DNA from: Loktanella sp. M215
GTDB lineage: Bacteria; Pseudomonadota; Alphaproteobacteria; Rhodobacterales; Rhodobacteraceae
Direction of reading: 5' to 3'
DNA length: 64,000 bases
Assembly (NCBI RefSeq): GCF_021735925.1
Contig: NZ_WMEA01000001.1
Location: 3,130,001-3,194,000 of the forward strand
The notes beneath the pieces are model-generated. The model ran no database searches and was not told where the DNA came from. It worked only from the letters and a program-made list of their open reading frames with translations. Of this stretch, positions 52,721 through 62,161 are shown piece by piece (position 1 is the stretch's first letter; every line of letters starts with the position of its first letter). The position numbers and the translations under genes are program-made.

Positions 52721-53685
52721 GACGCTTCCTTTCGCGCAGAGGGAGGGAGAAGACCGAGCAGCGGCGCGACCTGTCGGTCGATGTCGCCGGGGTCCGGCAC
52801 GTGGCGGTATTCGATCAGGGTGGCCCCCGCGGGCGCCTGATCGGCGGCGCGTTCGGCACCGGTGGACATGACGACGACGTCCGCACCGGCCAGCAGATCC
52901 GACAGATCGGCGTCGCCCATGACTCGCGCGCTGACCGTCGGCACATGGGCTGCAAAGCGGCGCATGCCGGCGGTCAGCACTGGCAAAAAATCCTCGAATC
53001 GCGACACGGCGACGACCTTGGCCAATGGATCAAGGCCCGCAAGGGCGAGGCGCGTCGCCTCGGCCGGGATGAACCGCAGGGAGACGATCCGCGCCTGCGG
53101 CGCCAGCGCCGCCAGCCGCGGGTGCAGGTTGTCGAAGGTCAGGATCAGGTCCGCACCCGCCAGCCGCGCCGTCAGATCGGCGTCGGACGGCTCCTCGTCC
53201 AGCAGCGCCACGGCGGCGACGGCTACGCCGGTCTGCGCCGTGACCCGGGCCGCATAGCTGCGGGTCGCCGCGATGAACAGGCCGACCATGACGACGTTGA
53301 CCGTGGCCGTCGCGGCACGGTCGCGGGATGCGACCAGCGACAACAGATCGCCCACGCTGATACCACGCCTTGTCGCGTCCGCGACAAGATCGTCGATGGC
53401 CTGCCAGATCCCCGCCGCAGCCCCGCCCGCACCCAGCCGTGTCAACGCGCTTTCGGCGACAAAAGTGCCGGACCCGGCCCGCGCCTCGATCAGCCCGCCT
53501 TGCTTAAGGTCCGCATAGACCCGCGTGACCGTCATCGGCGCAAGGCCCGACCGGTCGGCCAGATCGCGGACCGACGGCAAGGGCTCTCCGGTCCGGAGCG
53601 CGCCGGAGGCAATCTGGGCGACGATGGTCGCGCGAATTTGCTGGCGGGCGGAAACCGAACTGTCTCGGTCAATCTCTACGTCCAT
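52717..53685 (-). CDS. GntR-family transcriptional regulator with sugar-binding-like C-terminal domain
   Basis: 322 residues. The winged HTH is at ~12-75 (IASGALRTGEPLPSVRDLAD; GLAPMTVTRVYADLKQGGLI). The C-terminal ~220 residues form a periplasmic-binding-protein-like effector domain (VNVVMVGLFIAATRSYAARV). First gene of the minus-strand catabolic operon and divergent from the ABC transporter operon, so it likely controls both through the 179-base gap. Confidence 0.88.
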   Translation of the reverse strand: MDVEIDRDSSVSARQQIRATIVAQIASGALRTGEPLPSVRDLADRSGLAPMTVTRVYADLKQGGLIEARAGSGTFVAESALTRLGAGGAAAGIWQAIDDLVADATRRGISVGDLLSLVASRDRAATATVNVVMVGLFIAATRSYAARVTAQTGVAVAAVALLDEEPSDADLTARLAGADLILTFDNLHPRLAALAPQARIVSLRFIPAEATRLALAGLDPLAKVVAVSRFEDFLPVLTAGMRRFAAHVPTVSARVMGDADLSDLLAGADVVVMSTGAERAADQAPAGATLIEYRHVPDPGDIDRQVAPLLGLLPPSARKEAS

Positions 53686-53864
53686 GATCTGTCCGACAAG
53701 TGTGCTATGAATTAGGGACGGTTGTTACTGATTATGCCTCATATTGCAGCACGCTTTGCGCTTTGCCCAGTATAATTTCGAAAAATTGTATTGTTGACTT
53801 GTAACGGGCTTGGTGAAAGTCTTTCCAAAAATATAACAGTCTATCAACAGCAGAGGGATAACCC
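53686..53864. promoter_or_regulatory. Divergent promoter region of the catabolic/transport cluster
   Basis: 179 AT-rich bases between the GntR gene and the solute-binding protein gene. An imperfect AATTT...AAATT inverted repeat centred on TTCGAA lies near 53775-53788 and may be the regulator operator. Promoters for both directions are expected; no consensus boxes are unambiguous. Confidence 0.5.
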
Positions 53865-55445
53865 ATGACCCGACTTTCACTGATTGCGACCACGGCCGCC
53901 GTGCTGTTGTCGACGACGGCACTGGTGCAGGCGCAAGAGCGTGGCGGCATCATGACCTACGGTCGTTACGCCGATTCGATGTTCCTTGATCCGGTCCTGA
54001 ACGACGCCAACGTCGACATCTGGATCCTGTCGAACATGTACGACACCCTGCTGCTGCCGACCGATGACGGCCAGTCGGTGCAGGCGGGTCTGGCGACCGA
54101 CTGGTCCGTGTCCGACGACGGCCTGATGGTCACGCTGACGATGCGCGACGGGATCATGTTCTCTGACGGTACACCGATCACGACCGATGACGTGATCTGG
54201 TCGCTGGACCGCGCCCGCAACCCCGACAACGGCATCTGGAACTTCCTGCTGGCCGCCGTGTCCGAAGTGACAGCACCCGACGACAAGACGATCGAGATCA
54301 AGCTGGCGCAACCCGATCCCGCGATCCTGCCCGCTCTGTCGGTGTTCAACGCAGCGATCATGCCCAAGGCCGCGTTCGAAGCGATGCCCGGCGAGACCGA
54401 CCTTGAAAAGGCCACCGCCTTTGCGGAAAAACCCATCGGCTCCGGCCCCTTCGTCTTTGACAGCTGGGAACGGGGATCGACCCTGAAGCTGGTGAAGAAC
54501 GCGCATTACTGGGCCGACGGTGAAGACGGCGAGAAGCTACCCTACCTTGACGGCGTAACATTCGAGGTCATCCCCGACGACGCCACCCGCATCCTGCGCG
54601 TTCAGTCAGGTGAACTCGACGGGGCCGAATTGATCCCCTTCGCCCGCGTCAAGGAACTGCAGGACGATCCGAACATCAACATGGAGCTGTTCCCGTCGAC
54701 CCGTGTCGCCGACATCATCATCAACGTCCGCCCCGAACTGGCCGGCGAGGCGAACCCGCTGTCCGACGTGAAGGTGCGTCAGGCGATGAACTATGCCGCC
54801 AACAAGGACGCGATCATTCAGGTCGTGACCTTCGGCGTCGGCACGCCAACGTCGTCCTTCATGTCCTCCACCACGCCGCTGCATACCGGCGAAGGCGCGG
54901 TCTTCCCCTACGATCTGGAGAAGGCCAAGCAGTTGATGTCCGAATCCGGCTACCCGGACGGGTTCAGCGCCAGCATCCTGACGCTGGCCGGCAACCAGGA
55001 CGAGTTGGGCATCGCCACGGCGCTGCAGCAGATGTGGAGCCAGATCGGCATCACGCTGGAAATCCAGCAGGTCGACAACGCGACTCGTACGGACCAGTAC
55101 CGCGCAGGCACGTTCGACATGCGTGCAGGTGCATGGACCAACGACATCGCCGACCCGAACCAGATCACGTCCTACTTTGCCTATTCGCCGACCATCGACG
55201 CGCTGCATTCGGGCTGGAAAAGCGAAGAGGTCGACAGCCTGTTCGAAGCCTCCCAATCCGAACTGGACACGACCAAGCGGGCCGAGCAATACGCCCGCAT
55301 CCAGGAGATCTTCAACCAGGACGGCCCGACCGTGCTACTGTACGAGACCCCCTATCCGGTCGCGTTGCAGGACAATGTGAAGGGGTTCAACCAGATCCCG
55401 CTGGGCAACAACATCTTCCGCGAAGCCTACCTCGAAAAAGAGTGA
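53865..55445 (+). CDS. ABC transporter solute-binding protein, peptide/opine type (SBP_bac_5)
   Basis: 526 residues. Signal peptide (LIATTAAVLLSTTALVQAQE, cleavage after AQA/Q) then the family-5 fold: LDPVLNDANVDIWILSNMYD, VTLTMRDGIMFSDGTPITTDDV, GSGPFVFDSWERGSTLKLVK, and NKDAIIQVVTFGVGTPT. It binds oligopeptide- or opine-like ligands in the periplasm and delivers them to the two downstream permeases. A hairpin after the gene suggests elevated expression of this component. Confidence 0.93.
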   Translation: MTRLSLIATTAAVLLSTTALVQAQERGGIMTYGRYADSMFLDPVLNDANVDIWILSNMYDTLLLPTDDGQSVQAGLATDWSVSDDGLMVTLTMRDGIMFSDGTPITTDDVIWSLDRARNPDNGIWNFLLAAVSEVTAPDDKTIEIKLAQPDPAILPALSVFNAAIMPKAAFEAMPGETDLEKATAFAEKPIGSGPFVFDSWERGSTLKLVKNAHYWADGEDGEKLPYLDGVTFEVIPDDATRILRVQSGELDGAELIPFARVKELQDDPNINMELFPSTRVADIIINVRPELAGEANPLSDVKVRQAMNYAANKDAIIQVVTFGVGTPTSSFMSSTTPLHTGEGAVFPYDLEKAKQLMSESGYPDGFSASILTLAGNQDELGIATALQQMWSQIGITLEIQQVDNATRTDQYRAGTFDMRAGAWTNDIADPNQITSYFAYSPTIDALHSGWKSEEVDSLFEASQSELDTTKRAEQYARIQEIFNQDGPTVLLYETPYPVALQDNVKGFNQIPLGNNIFREAYLEKE

Positions 55446-55453
55446 CGCTGACC

Positions 55454-55478
55454 TGCGGGGGCGGCATCCGCCCCCGCA
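55454..55478 (+). terminator. Intercistronic hairpin after the binding-protein gene
   Basis: Perfect 10-bp stem TGCGGGGGCG / CGCCCCCGCA with a 5-base loop, 8 bases after the stop. Without a T tract, it probably acts as an mRNA stabiliser or partial terminator that raises the binding protein relative to the permeases. Confidence 0.6.
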
Positions 55479-55515
55479 CCTCCCGACTGACCCTCCCCCC
55501 ATCAAAGGCCTCCTG

Positions 55516-56454
55516 ATGTCGATGACCGCGTTTCTTGGCCGTCGCCTGCTGCAACTCGTGCCGACGCTGATCTTCATCCTGATCGTCGTCTTCGTGCTGG
55601 TGCGGCTTCTGCCCGGCGATCCCGCGAGTGCCGTTCTGGGCGACCGGGCGCTCGACGCGGATGTAGAGAGGATCAACCGGGAACTGGGCCTTGACCGGTC
55701 GCTGCCGGTGCAGTTCGTGGCCTTCGCCAAACAGGTCTTCACCGGCAACCTCGGCAATTCCATCGCGATGAAGATCCCCGTGACCCAACTGATCCGGGAC
55801 CGGCTGCCGATCACGATGCTGCTGACGTTCATGGCAGCGGTGATTGCCATCGTCTTTGCTGTGCCGCTGGCCTTCGTCGCGGCGCTCAAGCGGGACCGCC
55901 TGCCCGACAGCGCCATCCGCGGTGCGTTTCAGGTCGGCCTGTCGATGCCAGTTTTTTACGTCGGCCTGATCCTGCTGACCGTCTTCGGGGCCAAGCTGCG
56001 CTGGTTCCCCGTGGGCGGTTACGGAGACGGATTTCTTGACCACATCTATCACCTGTTCCTGCCCGCCGTGACGCTTGCCCTGTCGCTGAGCGCCATCCTG
56101 ATGCGCAACCTGCGGTCGGCGATTATCGGGGTTGTGGACGCGGAATACGTGACCTTTGCCCGGGCCAAGGGGCTGCGGTCCAACCTGATCCTGTTCCGCC
56201 ACATCCTGCGCAACGCGCTGATTTCAACGCTGGCGCTGTTCGGCCTGTCGATCGGCACCCTGCTGGGCGGAGCCGTCATCACCGAGACGGTCTTTGCCGT
56301 CCCCGGTGCCGGCCGCCTGATGGTCGACAGCATCTATGGCCGCGACTACCCGGTCGTGCAGGGGCTGACGATCGCACTTGCGGTGCTGGTGTCGGTCACC
56401 TTCCTGCTGACCGACATCCTGCAAGCCTGGCTTGACCCGCGGGTGACGAAATGA
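55516..56454 (+). CDS. ABC transporter permease, DppB type
   Basis: 312 residues. Six membrane helices. MTAFLGRRLLQLVPTLIFIL is the DppB-type start, LLPGDPASAVLGDRA the conserved extracytoplasmic segment, and YVTFARAKGLRSNLILFRHI (EAA loop) contacts the ATPases. It pairs with the downstream DppC-type permease, whose start overlaps this stop by 4 bases. Confidence 0.93.
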   Translation: MSMTAFLGRRLLQLVPTLIFILIVVFVLVRLLPGDPASAVLGDRALDADVERINRELGLDRSLPVQFVAFAKQVFTGNLGNSIAMKIPVTQLIRDRLPITMLLTFMAAVIAIVFAVPLAFVAALKRDRLPDSAIRGAFQVGLSMPVFYVGLILLTVFGAKLRWFPVGGYGDGFLDHIYHLFLPAVTLALSLSAILMRNLRSAIIGVVDAEYVTFARAKGLRSNLILFRHILRNALISTLALFGLSIGTLLGGAVITETVFAVPGAGRLMVDSIYGRDYPVVQGLTIALAVLVSVTFLLTDILQAWLDPRVTK

Positions 56455-57281
56455 CCGTCGTTCCCATGTCCCGCCTGCGCCGCCTGCCGCGTGCCTTTCT
56501 GTTCGGCGCGGCGATCCTGCTCACCTCGGTGGTCATCGCGACTTTTCCTGCGGTCTTCGCACCTTACGATCCGTTGTTGATGGACTACGTGAACTTGTTG
56601 GCGCCGCCGAGTGCGGCACATCCCTTCGGCACCGATAACTTTGGCCGCGACGTGCTGAGCCGGGTGATCCATGCCTATACCATCGACATGCAGATCGCAC
56701 TGTTTGCGACGCTGTTTCCGTTCATCTTTGGCACCATCGTCGGGGCCATCGTCGGCTACGTCGGCGGCGTGACCGAGAGCATCTTTGGCCGCGTCGTCGA
56801 TGCGGTCATCACCTTTCCCTTCCTCGTGCTGGTCATCGCCATCGTGTCGGTGCTGGGGCCGGGGCTGATCAACATGTATATCGCCATCGGCGTCGTGGGC
56901 TGGGTGTTCTATGCCCGCATCATCGCGGCAGAGGTGAAGGTGCAGAAGCGCCTCGACTACGCCGATGCGGGACGCGCGATGGGCTATACACACACGCGGA
57001 TCGTGTTCCGCCATCTGCTGCCCAACGCGATCACCCCCGCCGTCGTCTACTGGATGACCGACATGGCGCTGGCGATCCTGCTGGGGTCATCGCTGGGGTA
57101 TCTGGGCTTGGGCGCGCAGCCGCCAGCAGCCGAATGGGGCGTGCAGATCGCGGATGGCAAGAACTTCATGGCGACAGCGTGGTGGATTTCCGTGTTTCCC
57201 GGCATCGCCATCGTCATCACCGGCCTAGGGTTTTCGCTGCTGGGCGACGGGCTGGCCGAAATCCTGCGGGGGCGCAAATGA
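56451..57281 (+). CDS. ABC transporter permease, DppC type
   Basis: 276 residues. N-terminal helix, then the DppC hallmark PPSAAHPFGTDNFGRDVLSR and the EAA loop DYADAGRAMGYTHTRIVFRH. Second half of the transmembrane channel. It overlaps the gene before (ATGA) and the ATPase gene after (ATGA). Confidence 0.93.
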   Translation: MTVVPMSRLRRLPRAFLFGAAILLTSVVIATFPAVFAPYDPLLMDYVNLLAPPSAAHPFGTDNFGRDVLSRVIHAYTIDMQIALFATLFPFIFGTIVGAIVGYVGGVTESIFGRVVDAVITFPFLVLVIAIVSVLGPGLINMYIAIGVVGWVFYARIIAAEVKVQKRLDYADAGRAMGYTHTRIVFRHLLPNAITPAVVYWMTDMALAILLGSSLGYLGLGAQPPAAEWGVQIADGKNFMATAWWISVFPGIAIVITGLGFSLLGDGLAEILRGRK

Positions 57282-58282
57282 CCGATCCGATCCTGAGCGT
57301 GCGCGACCTGACGGCGACCTTCGGACAAGGGGCAAGCGCGTTGCGGGCCGTGAACGAGGTCTCCTTCGACGTCATGCCTGGCGAGGTGCTTGGGCTGGTC
57401 GGCGAAAGCGGGTCCGGCAAGTCCGTCACCCTGCGGTCGCTTTTGCGGCTGCTGCCTGTGGGCGGCTATGTCGGCGGCTCTGTGCTGTGGCACGGCCGTG
57501 ACATCGTGCACATGAACGACACCGATCTGCGGGCCGTGCGGGGCGGCCAGATCTCGATGATCTTTCAGGAACCGATGACGGCGCTGAACCCCGTCCTGCC
57601 GGTCCGCGTGCAGATCGAGGAAAACCTGCGCGCGCACACTGACCTTGACCGCAAAGGCCGCAATGCCCGCGCGAAAGAGCTAATGGACCTTGTCGGCATC
57701 CCCGACGCCGCCCGGCGGCTGGACGAATTCCCGCACCAGTTTTCGGGCGGGATGCGCCAGCGGGTGATGATCGCCATCGCCCTCGCCTCTGACCCCAAGC
57801 TTTTGCTGGCGGACGAACCGACGACGGCGCTGGACGTGACCATTCAGGACCAGATCCTGAACCTGATCCTTGATTTGCGGGACGAGTTGGCGATGAGCGT
57901 CGTTCTGGTAACCCACGACCTTGGCGTCGTGGCCGCCACCTGCGACCGCATGGCCGTGATGTACGCGGGCCGGATCGTGGAGGAAGGCGATGTGCGAGAG
58001 GTCTTCGCCCAGCCGCGCCACGCCTATACGCGCGGCTTGCTCGGCTCGATCCCGCAGGCCGGGACGGAACGCAGCATGCTCCTGTCCATCGACGGCACGC
58101 CACCGGGCTTGACCGCGATCCCGCAGGGCTGCGCCTTCAACCCCCGCTGCGATTTTGCGACGGAGGTGTGCTGCAAGACCCGGCCGCACCTGGCCGGCGA
58201 AGGCCACCGCGCCGCCTGCCACAACAGCGCCGCGGTCATTGCCGCCGGATCGCCCGTGAAGAAGGCCCTGTCCCATGTCTGA
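57278..58282 (+). CDS. Peptide ABC transporter ATP-binding protein, DppD type
   Basis: 334 residues. Walker A GESGSGKS, Q-loop ISMIFQEPMTALNPVLPV, signature FSGGMRQRVMIAIALA, Walker B LLLADEPTTALDVTIQ, and the C-terminal oligopeptide-transporter tail with cysteines (GCAFNPRCDFATEVCCKTRP) that binds an iron-sulphur cluster in relatives. ATG 57278 overlaps the permease stop. Confidence 0.93.
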   Translation: MTDPILSVRDLTATFGQGASALRAVNEVSFDVMPGEVLGLVGESGSGKSVTLRSLLRLLPVGGYVGGSVLWHGRDIVHMNDTDLRAVRGGQISMIFQEPMTALNPVLPVRVQIEENLRAHTDLDRKGRNARAKELMDLVGIPDAARRLDEFPHQFSGGMRQRVMIAIALASDPKLLLADEPTTALDVTIQDQILNLILDLRDELAMSVVLVTHDLGVVAATCDRMAVMYAGRIVEEGDVREVFAQPRHAYTRGLLGSIPQAGTERSMLLSIDGTPPGLTAIPQGCAFNPRCDFATEVCCKTRPHLAGEGHRAACHNSAAVIAAGSPVKKALSHV

Positions 58283-59267
58283 CGCCTTGCTGTCCGCCGA
58301 GAACGTGTCCAAGGACTTTGCCTTCTCGCGCTCTTTGCTGGATGTCATCAAGGGCGCCCCGGTCAAGGCCGTCCACGCGCTGAACGGCGTCAGCCTTGAC
58401 GTGAAACGCGGCGAGACGCTGGGCATCGTGGGCGAGAGCGGCTGCGGCAAGTCCACGCTGGCGCGCTGCCTCGTGCGGCTGCACGACTGCGACGGCGGGC
58501 GGGTGGTCTATGACGGCACCGATATCGCCACCCTGTCCGGGTCCGACCGGCGGGCGTTCAACGCAAAGGTCCAGATGATCTTTCAGGACCCCTATTCGTC
58601 CCTGAACCCCCGCATGACCGTCCGCCAGATCCTGTCAGAGGCGCTGCGCGTCCACAACATGCGCCCCGCGGACCAGATCGACGCGCGCATCGCAGAGCTG
58701 CTGGACCTCGTCCGCCTGCCGCAGGACGCCGCCGACCGGTTGCCGCACGCCTTTTCCGGAGGCCAGAGGCAACGCATCGGGATCGCGCGGGCGCTGGCTG
58801 TGGAACCCGAGGTGCTGGTGGCCGACGAACTGGTCTCGGCCCTCGACGTCTCTGTGCAGGCGCAGGTGGTGAACCTGTTGCTGGAATTGCAGGACCGGCT
58901 GTCGCTGACGGTGGTGTTCGTCGCGCACGACCTGCGGCTTGTGCGCCATATCTCTCACCGTGTCGCAGTCATGTATCTGGGCAAGGTGGTGGAGGTCGCA
59001 CCGACCGAAGCGCTGTTCAAGGCGCCAAAGCACCCCTACACGCAGGCCCTGCTGGCGGCGGCCCCAGAGGTCGATCCGACCCGCCGCACGCGCCGCGTGG
59101 CGGCCAAGGGCGAATTGCCCAGCCCGATCAACCTGCCGACCGGCTGCCTGTTTCACACCCGCTGCCCCCACGCTTTCGACCGTTGCCGGTCGGACGTGCC
59201 GCACCTGACCCCCCGCGGGCCCGGCCATGTCGCCGCCTGCCACCTCGATGACCCGGAGCTTCCATGA
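58275..59267 (+). CDS. Peptide ABC transporter ATP-binding protein, DppF type
   Basis: 330 residues. Walker A GESGCGKST, MIFQDPYSSLNPRMTV, signature FSGGQRQRIGIARAL, Walker B VLVADELVSALDVSVQ (Leu-Val in place of the usual Pro-Val/Pro-Thr), and the C-terminal tail GCLFHTRCPHAFDRC. It forms the ATPase heterodimer with the preceding protein and overlaps it by 8 bases. Confidence 0.93.
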   Translation: MSDALLSAENVSKDFAFSRSLLDVIKGAPVKAVHALNGVSLDVKRGETLGIVGESGCGKSTLARCLVRLHDCDGGRVVYDGTDIATLSGSDRRAFNAKVQMIFQDPYSSLNPRMTVRQILSEALRVHNMRPADQIDARIAELLDLVRLPQDAADRLPHAFSGGQRQRIGIARALAVEPEVLVADELVSALDVSVQAQVVNLLLELQDRLSLTVVFVAHDLRLVRHISHRVAVMYLGKVVEVAPTEALFKAPKHPYTQALLAAAPEVDPTRRTRRVAAKGELPSPINLPTGCLFHTRCPHAFDRCRSDVPHLTPRGPGHVAACHLDDPELP

Positions 59268-60772
59268 GTTACGCCGATTTCCAACACCGCATCGCGCGGA
59301 TCAATGATGTGCTGTGCGCGCTGAACGTCCTCGCCTGGGACAGCCGCACGATGATGCCCGCAGGCGGCGTCGATGCGCGGGCCGAACAGGTGTCCACCCT
59401 GACGATGCTGGCGCGCGAGATGGCCACATCGGATGCGATGTCGGACACGCTGAAGGCGGCACAGGACGAGGTCGGTGATGGATCTGATCTGAAAGCCCGC
59501 GCCGTGGCGCTGGCCGTCCGGGACATCGAGATCCTGAAACGCATCCCGGCCGAAGTCACGCAGGAAAAGGCGGCGCTGTCGTCGCGCGCCCATTCTGCCT
59601 GGGTCGCGGCGCGTCAGGCCAATGACTTCGCCGCCTATGCGCCGACCTTGGACAAGATGATGAAACTGCAACGCCGCATCGCCGACGCGATCGGCGGCGA
59701 TCACCCCTATGACGCGATGGTGGGTCAGTTCGAACCGGGCATGACCCATGCACGGCTTCAGGGCATCTATGGCGAGCTGAAAGCGGCCCTGGTCCCGCTG
59801 ATTCAGCGCGCCGCTGCTGCGAAACAGCCGCGCCACGACTTCATGACGCGCGCCTTTCCGATCCCGCAGCAGAAGGCCTTTGGCCTGAAGATGGCGGAAA
59901 AGATGGGCTATGATCTGAACCGGGGCCGTCTGGACGACACGGCGCATCCGTTCGAGATTTCCTTCACCCGCGGCGACGTGCGCATCACCTCGCGGTTCCG
60001 CGAGGATTGGCTGCCCGGCGGCACCTTCGCGCTGTGGCACGAGGCGGGGCACGGCATGTACGAACAGAACGTGGCGCCAGAACATACGCGCAGCATCTTC
60101 ACAAGCGATCTGGTGAACCTTTATGCGGTCGGCGGCGCCAGTTTCGGGATGCACGAGGCGCAGTCGCGCATGTGGGAAAACCGGGTCGGGCGGTCGCGGC
60201 AGTTCTGGGCGCTGCACTTCGACGACCTGCAGGCGCATTTTCCGGATCAGTTGTCGGACGTGAGCCAAGATGAATACTGGCGCGCCGTGAACCGCGTGCG
60301 GCCCGACTTCATCCGGGTCGAGGCGGACGAGTTGACCTATGACATGCACATCATCCTGCGCTCCGAGATTGAGGCGGACCTGATGACCGGCGCCATCGCC
60401 ACCGCCGACCTGCCCCATGTCTGGAACGCCAAGATGCGCGAGACGCTGGACATCGACGTCCCCGACGACACGCGCGGCGTGTTGCAGGATGTCCATTGGA
60501 GCCACGGCTACGTCGGGTCGTTCCCGACCTACACGCTGGGCAACGTCATGTCCTCGCAGCTGTTTGCCGCGGCACAGGACCGTACCGGCGTGACGGATGG
60601 TCTGGCGCAGGGCGACTACAAACCGCTGTTCGACGACATGCGCGACAATGTCTGGTCCCATGGCCGCTCCTCCACCCCCGAAGAGACGCTGGTCCGCGCC
60701 ACCGGTCGTGGCCTCGACACCGCGCCCTATATCGCGGACCTGACGGCCAAGGTGGATGACCTGACATCATGA
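59264..60772 (+). CDS. M32 family carboxypeptidase (Taq type)
   Basis: 502 residues. The metal-binding HEXXH is in FALWHEAGHGMYEQN near residue 260, with the downstream Glu in FGMHEAQSRMWENRVGRS; DTAHPFEISFTRGDVRITSRF is also an M32 motif. It releases C-terminal amino acids from peptides in the cytoplasm. Co-transcription with the peptide transporter (ATGA overlap) suggests that it trims the imported compound. Confidence 0.93.
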   Translation: MSYADFQHRIARINDVLCALNVLAWDSRTMMPAGGVDARAEQVSTLTMLAREMATSDAMSDTLKAAQDEVGDGSDLKARAVALAVRDIEILKRIPAEVTQEKAALSSRAHSAWVAARQANDFAAYAPTLDKMMKLQRRIADAIGGDHPYDAMVGQFEPGMTHARLQGIYGELKAALVPLIQRAAAAKQPRHDFMTRAFPIPQQKAFGLKMAEKMGYDLNRGRLDDTAHPFEISFTRGDVRITSRFREDWLPGGTFALWHEAGHGMYEQNVAPEHTRSIFTSDLVNLYAVGGASFGMHEAQSRMWENRVGRSRQFWALHFDDLQAHFPDQLSDVSQDEYWRAVNRVRPDFIRVEADELTYDMHIILRSEIEADLMTGAIATADLPHVWNAKMRETLDIDVPDDTRGVLQDVHWSHGYVGSFPTYTLGNVMSSQLFAAAQDRTGVTDGLAQGDYKPLFDDMRDNVWSHGRSSTPEETLVRATGRGLDTAPYIADLTAKVDDLTS

Positions 60773-61266
60773 CCCTGCCCCCTCAGCCTGCGATCGTGAC
60801 CGCGGACCTTTACGACCTGCACCACGCCGCCGTCGGCGTTATCGACCTGCCGCTGCGTGCCTTCGGCGGGGTCGAGGCGTTTTTCGGCCCCTGCCAGACC
60901 CTGCGGGTCCACCGCGACCACACGCCCGTTCTGTCTCAGCTGGAGGAACCGGGGCTGGGTCGCATCCTGATCGTCGATGCCGGTGGCATCACGGATACGG
61001 GCGTCATGGGTGATCGCCTTGCCGCCAAGGGCGTCGCGAACGGCTGGCGCGGGGTGGTGATCTGGGGCGCGATCCGCGACTCCCTCGGGATCGGGGCCTT
61101 GCCGCTGGGTGTCATGGCCCTTGCCGCGACGCCGCGCCGGGGCTGGACGCCCCAGCCGTCACTGGTCGGAGAGGCGCTGTCCCTTGGCGGCGTGACAATC
61201 AGGGCGGGCCAATGGATCTACGCGGATCGCGATGGGGTGATCGTATCGGATGCCGCCCTGGCGTGA
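60769..61266 (+). CDS. RraA family protein (aldolase/regulator-like)
   Basis: 165 residues, shorter than most. The RraA/HMG aldolase core is visible: VDAGGITDTGVMGDRLAAKG, GVVIWGAIRDS with the Arg-Asp pair, and YADRDGVIVSD. Members are either RNase E inhibitors (RraA) or 4-hydroxy-4-methyl-2-oxoglutarate/oxaloacetate lyases; in a catabolic cluster the lyase role is more likely. It overlaps the carboxypeptidase gene (ATGA) and ends the operon. Confidence 0.82.
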   Translation: MTLPPQPAIVTADLYDLHHAAVGVIDLPLRAFGGVEAFFGPCQTLRVHRDHTPVLSQLEEPGLGRILIVDAGGITDTGVMGDRLAAKGVANGWRGVVIWGAIRDSLGIGALPLGVMALAATPRRGWTPQPSLVGEALSLGGVTIRAGQWIYADRDGVIVSDAALA

Positions 61267-61473
61267 TCCGGCCGACGGGCGCCGGGCCGTAGGAGCGACT
61301 CAGCCTGTTACCAGCATACTGGCGCGACCGGGTGGCCAGAGTCGGCACGGCGGTTCCGTCGCCCAGACATGGCTGCGAGGCACAGGCTGAAGGTTGCCGC
61401 TTCGGACCGTGCCCCGCACGTTTCGCGACCGGTTGCATGACCCGGCGCAGACCGTGCCCCTCCTGTCACTGAA

Positions 61474-62007
61474 CTAGGCTATGGCCATCTGAAACACGAA
61501 GACGACGTAAATGGCGAAGGCCAGAAACGGGCCGAAGGGGATGCCGCCCTGCGCACCCGGCCTGCGGATCCGGTCGATGACCGCGAGGACGATGCCCCCC
61601 AGCGCCGCGATCAGTACGACCCACCAGATGGCAAAGGGGCCGACGCAGAGCACCCCTGCCCCCAGCAGTTTCGCATCCCCGATGCCAAGCCCCTCTTGCC
61701 CGCGCATGCGGTAGTGCAGCGCGCCGGCCCCCCAGAAGACCGCCGTGACCAGCGCGGCAATGACCACCGTCACGCCGAGGGTTGCGGGGTGGAACAGCCA
61801 CTGCGCCGTCAGACCGGTCACCGCCACGACCAGCGTGGCTGCGTCGGGGATCGTGAAATCCGCCAGATCCTGCAGGCTAAGCCAGATGCACGGCACCGCG
61901 AGCACCGCAGCCAACGCAAGCGCCAGGCCATCGGCACGGGTTGCGGCCCACAGCCCACACCAGACGGCGGCATAGCACAGGACGAACGCGGCACCGATCG
62001 GCGTCAT
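61474..62007 (-). CDS. Prepilin peptidase, A24 family (membrane aspartyl protease)
   Basis: 177 residues from ATG 62007 (the frame is open to 62121). Multi-spanning membrane protein with the two catalytic aspartates in LSLQDLADFTIPD and GLGIGDAKLLGAG (GXGDXK). It lacks the N-terminal methyltransferase domain, like CpaA/TadV. It cleaves prepilin leaders; the pseudopilins encoded at 26.6-28.8 kb could be its substrates, since no other peptidase is in the window, but a Tad pilus elsewhere is equally possible. Confidence 0.85.
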   Translation of the reverse strand: MTPIGAAFVLCYAAVWCGLWAATRADGLALALAAVLAVPCIWLSLQDLADFTIPDAATLVVAVTGLTAQWLFHPATLGVTVVIAALVTAVFWGAGALHYRMRGQEGLGIGDAKLLGAGVLCVGPFAIWWVVLIAALGGIVLAVIDRIRRPGAQGGIPFGPFLAFAIYVVFVFQMAIA

Positions 62008-62161
62008 GACGGTTCGCAAAACAGCCTCTCTGACGTGGTTGGCCAATCCTAGACCGCGCAAGCAACCGATGACAACCGCAAGACGGCCGCGCCGATGCAG
62101 GCGGTCAGAGAGCCGCAGCACCCGTCTACGCCCGACACATAAGCGGCGAACGTCGGGAAGC

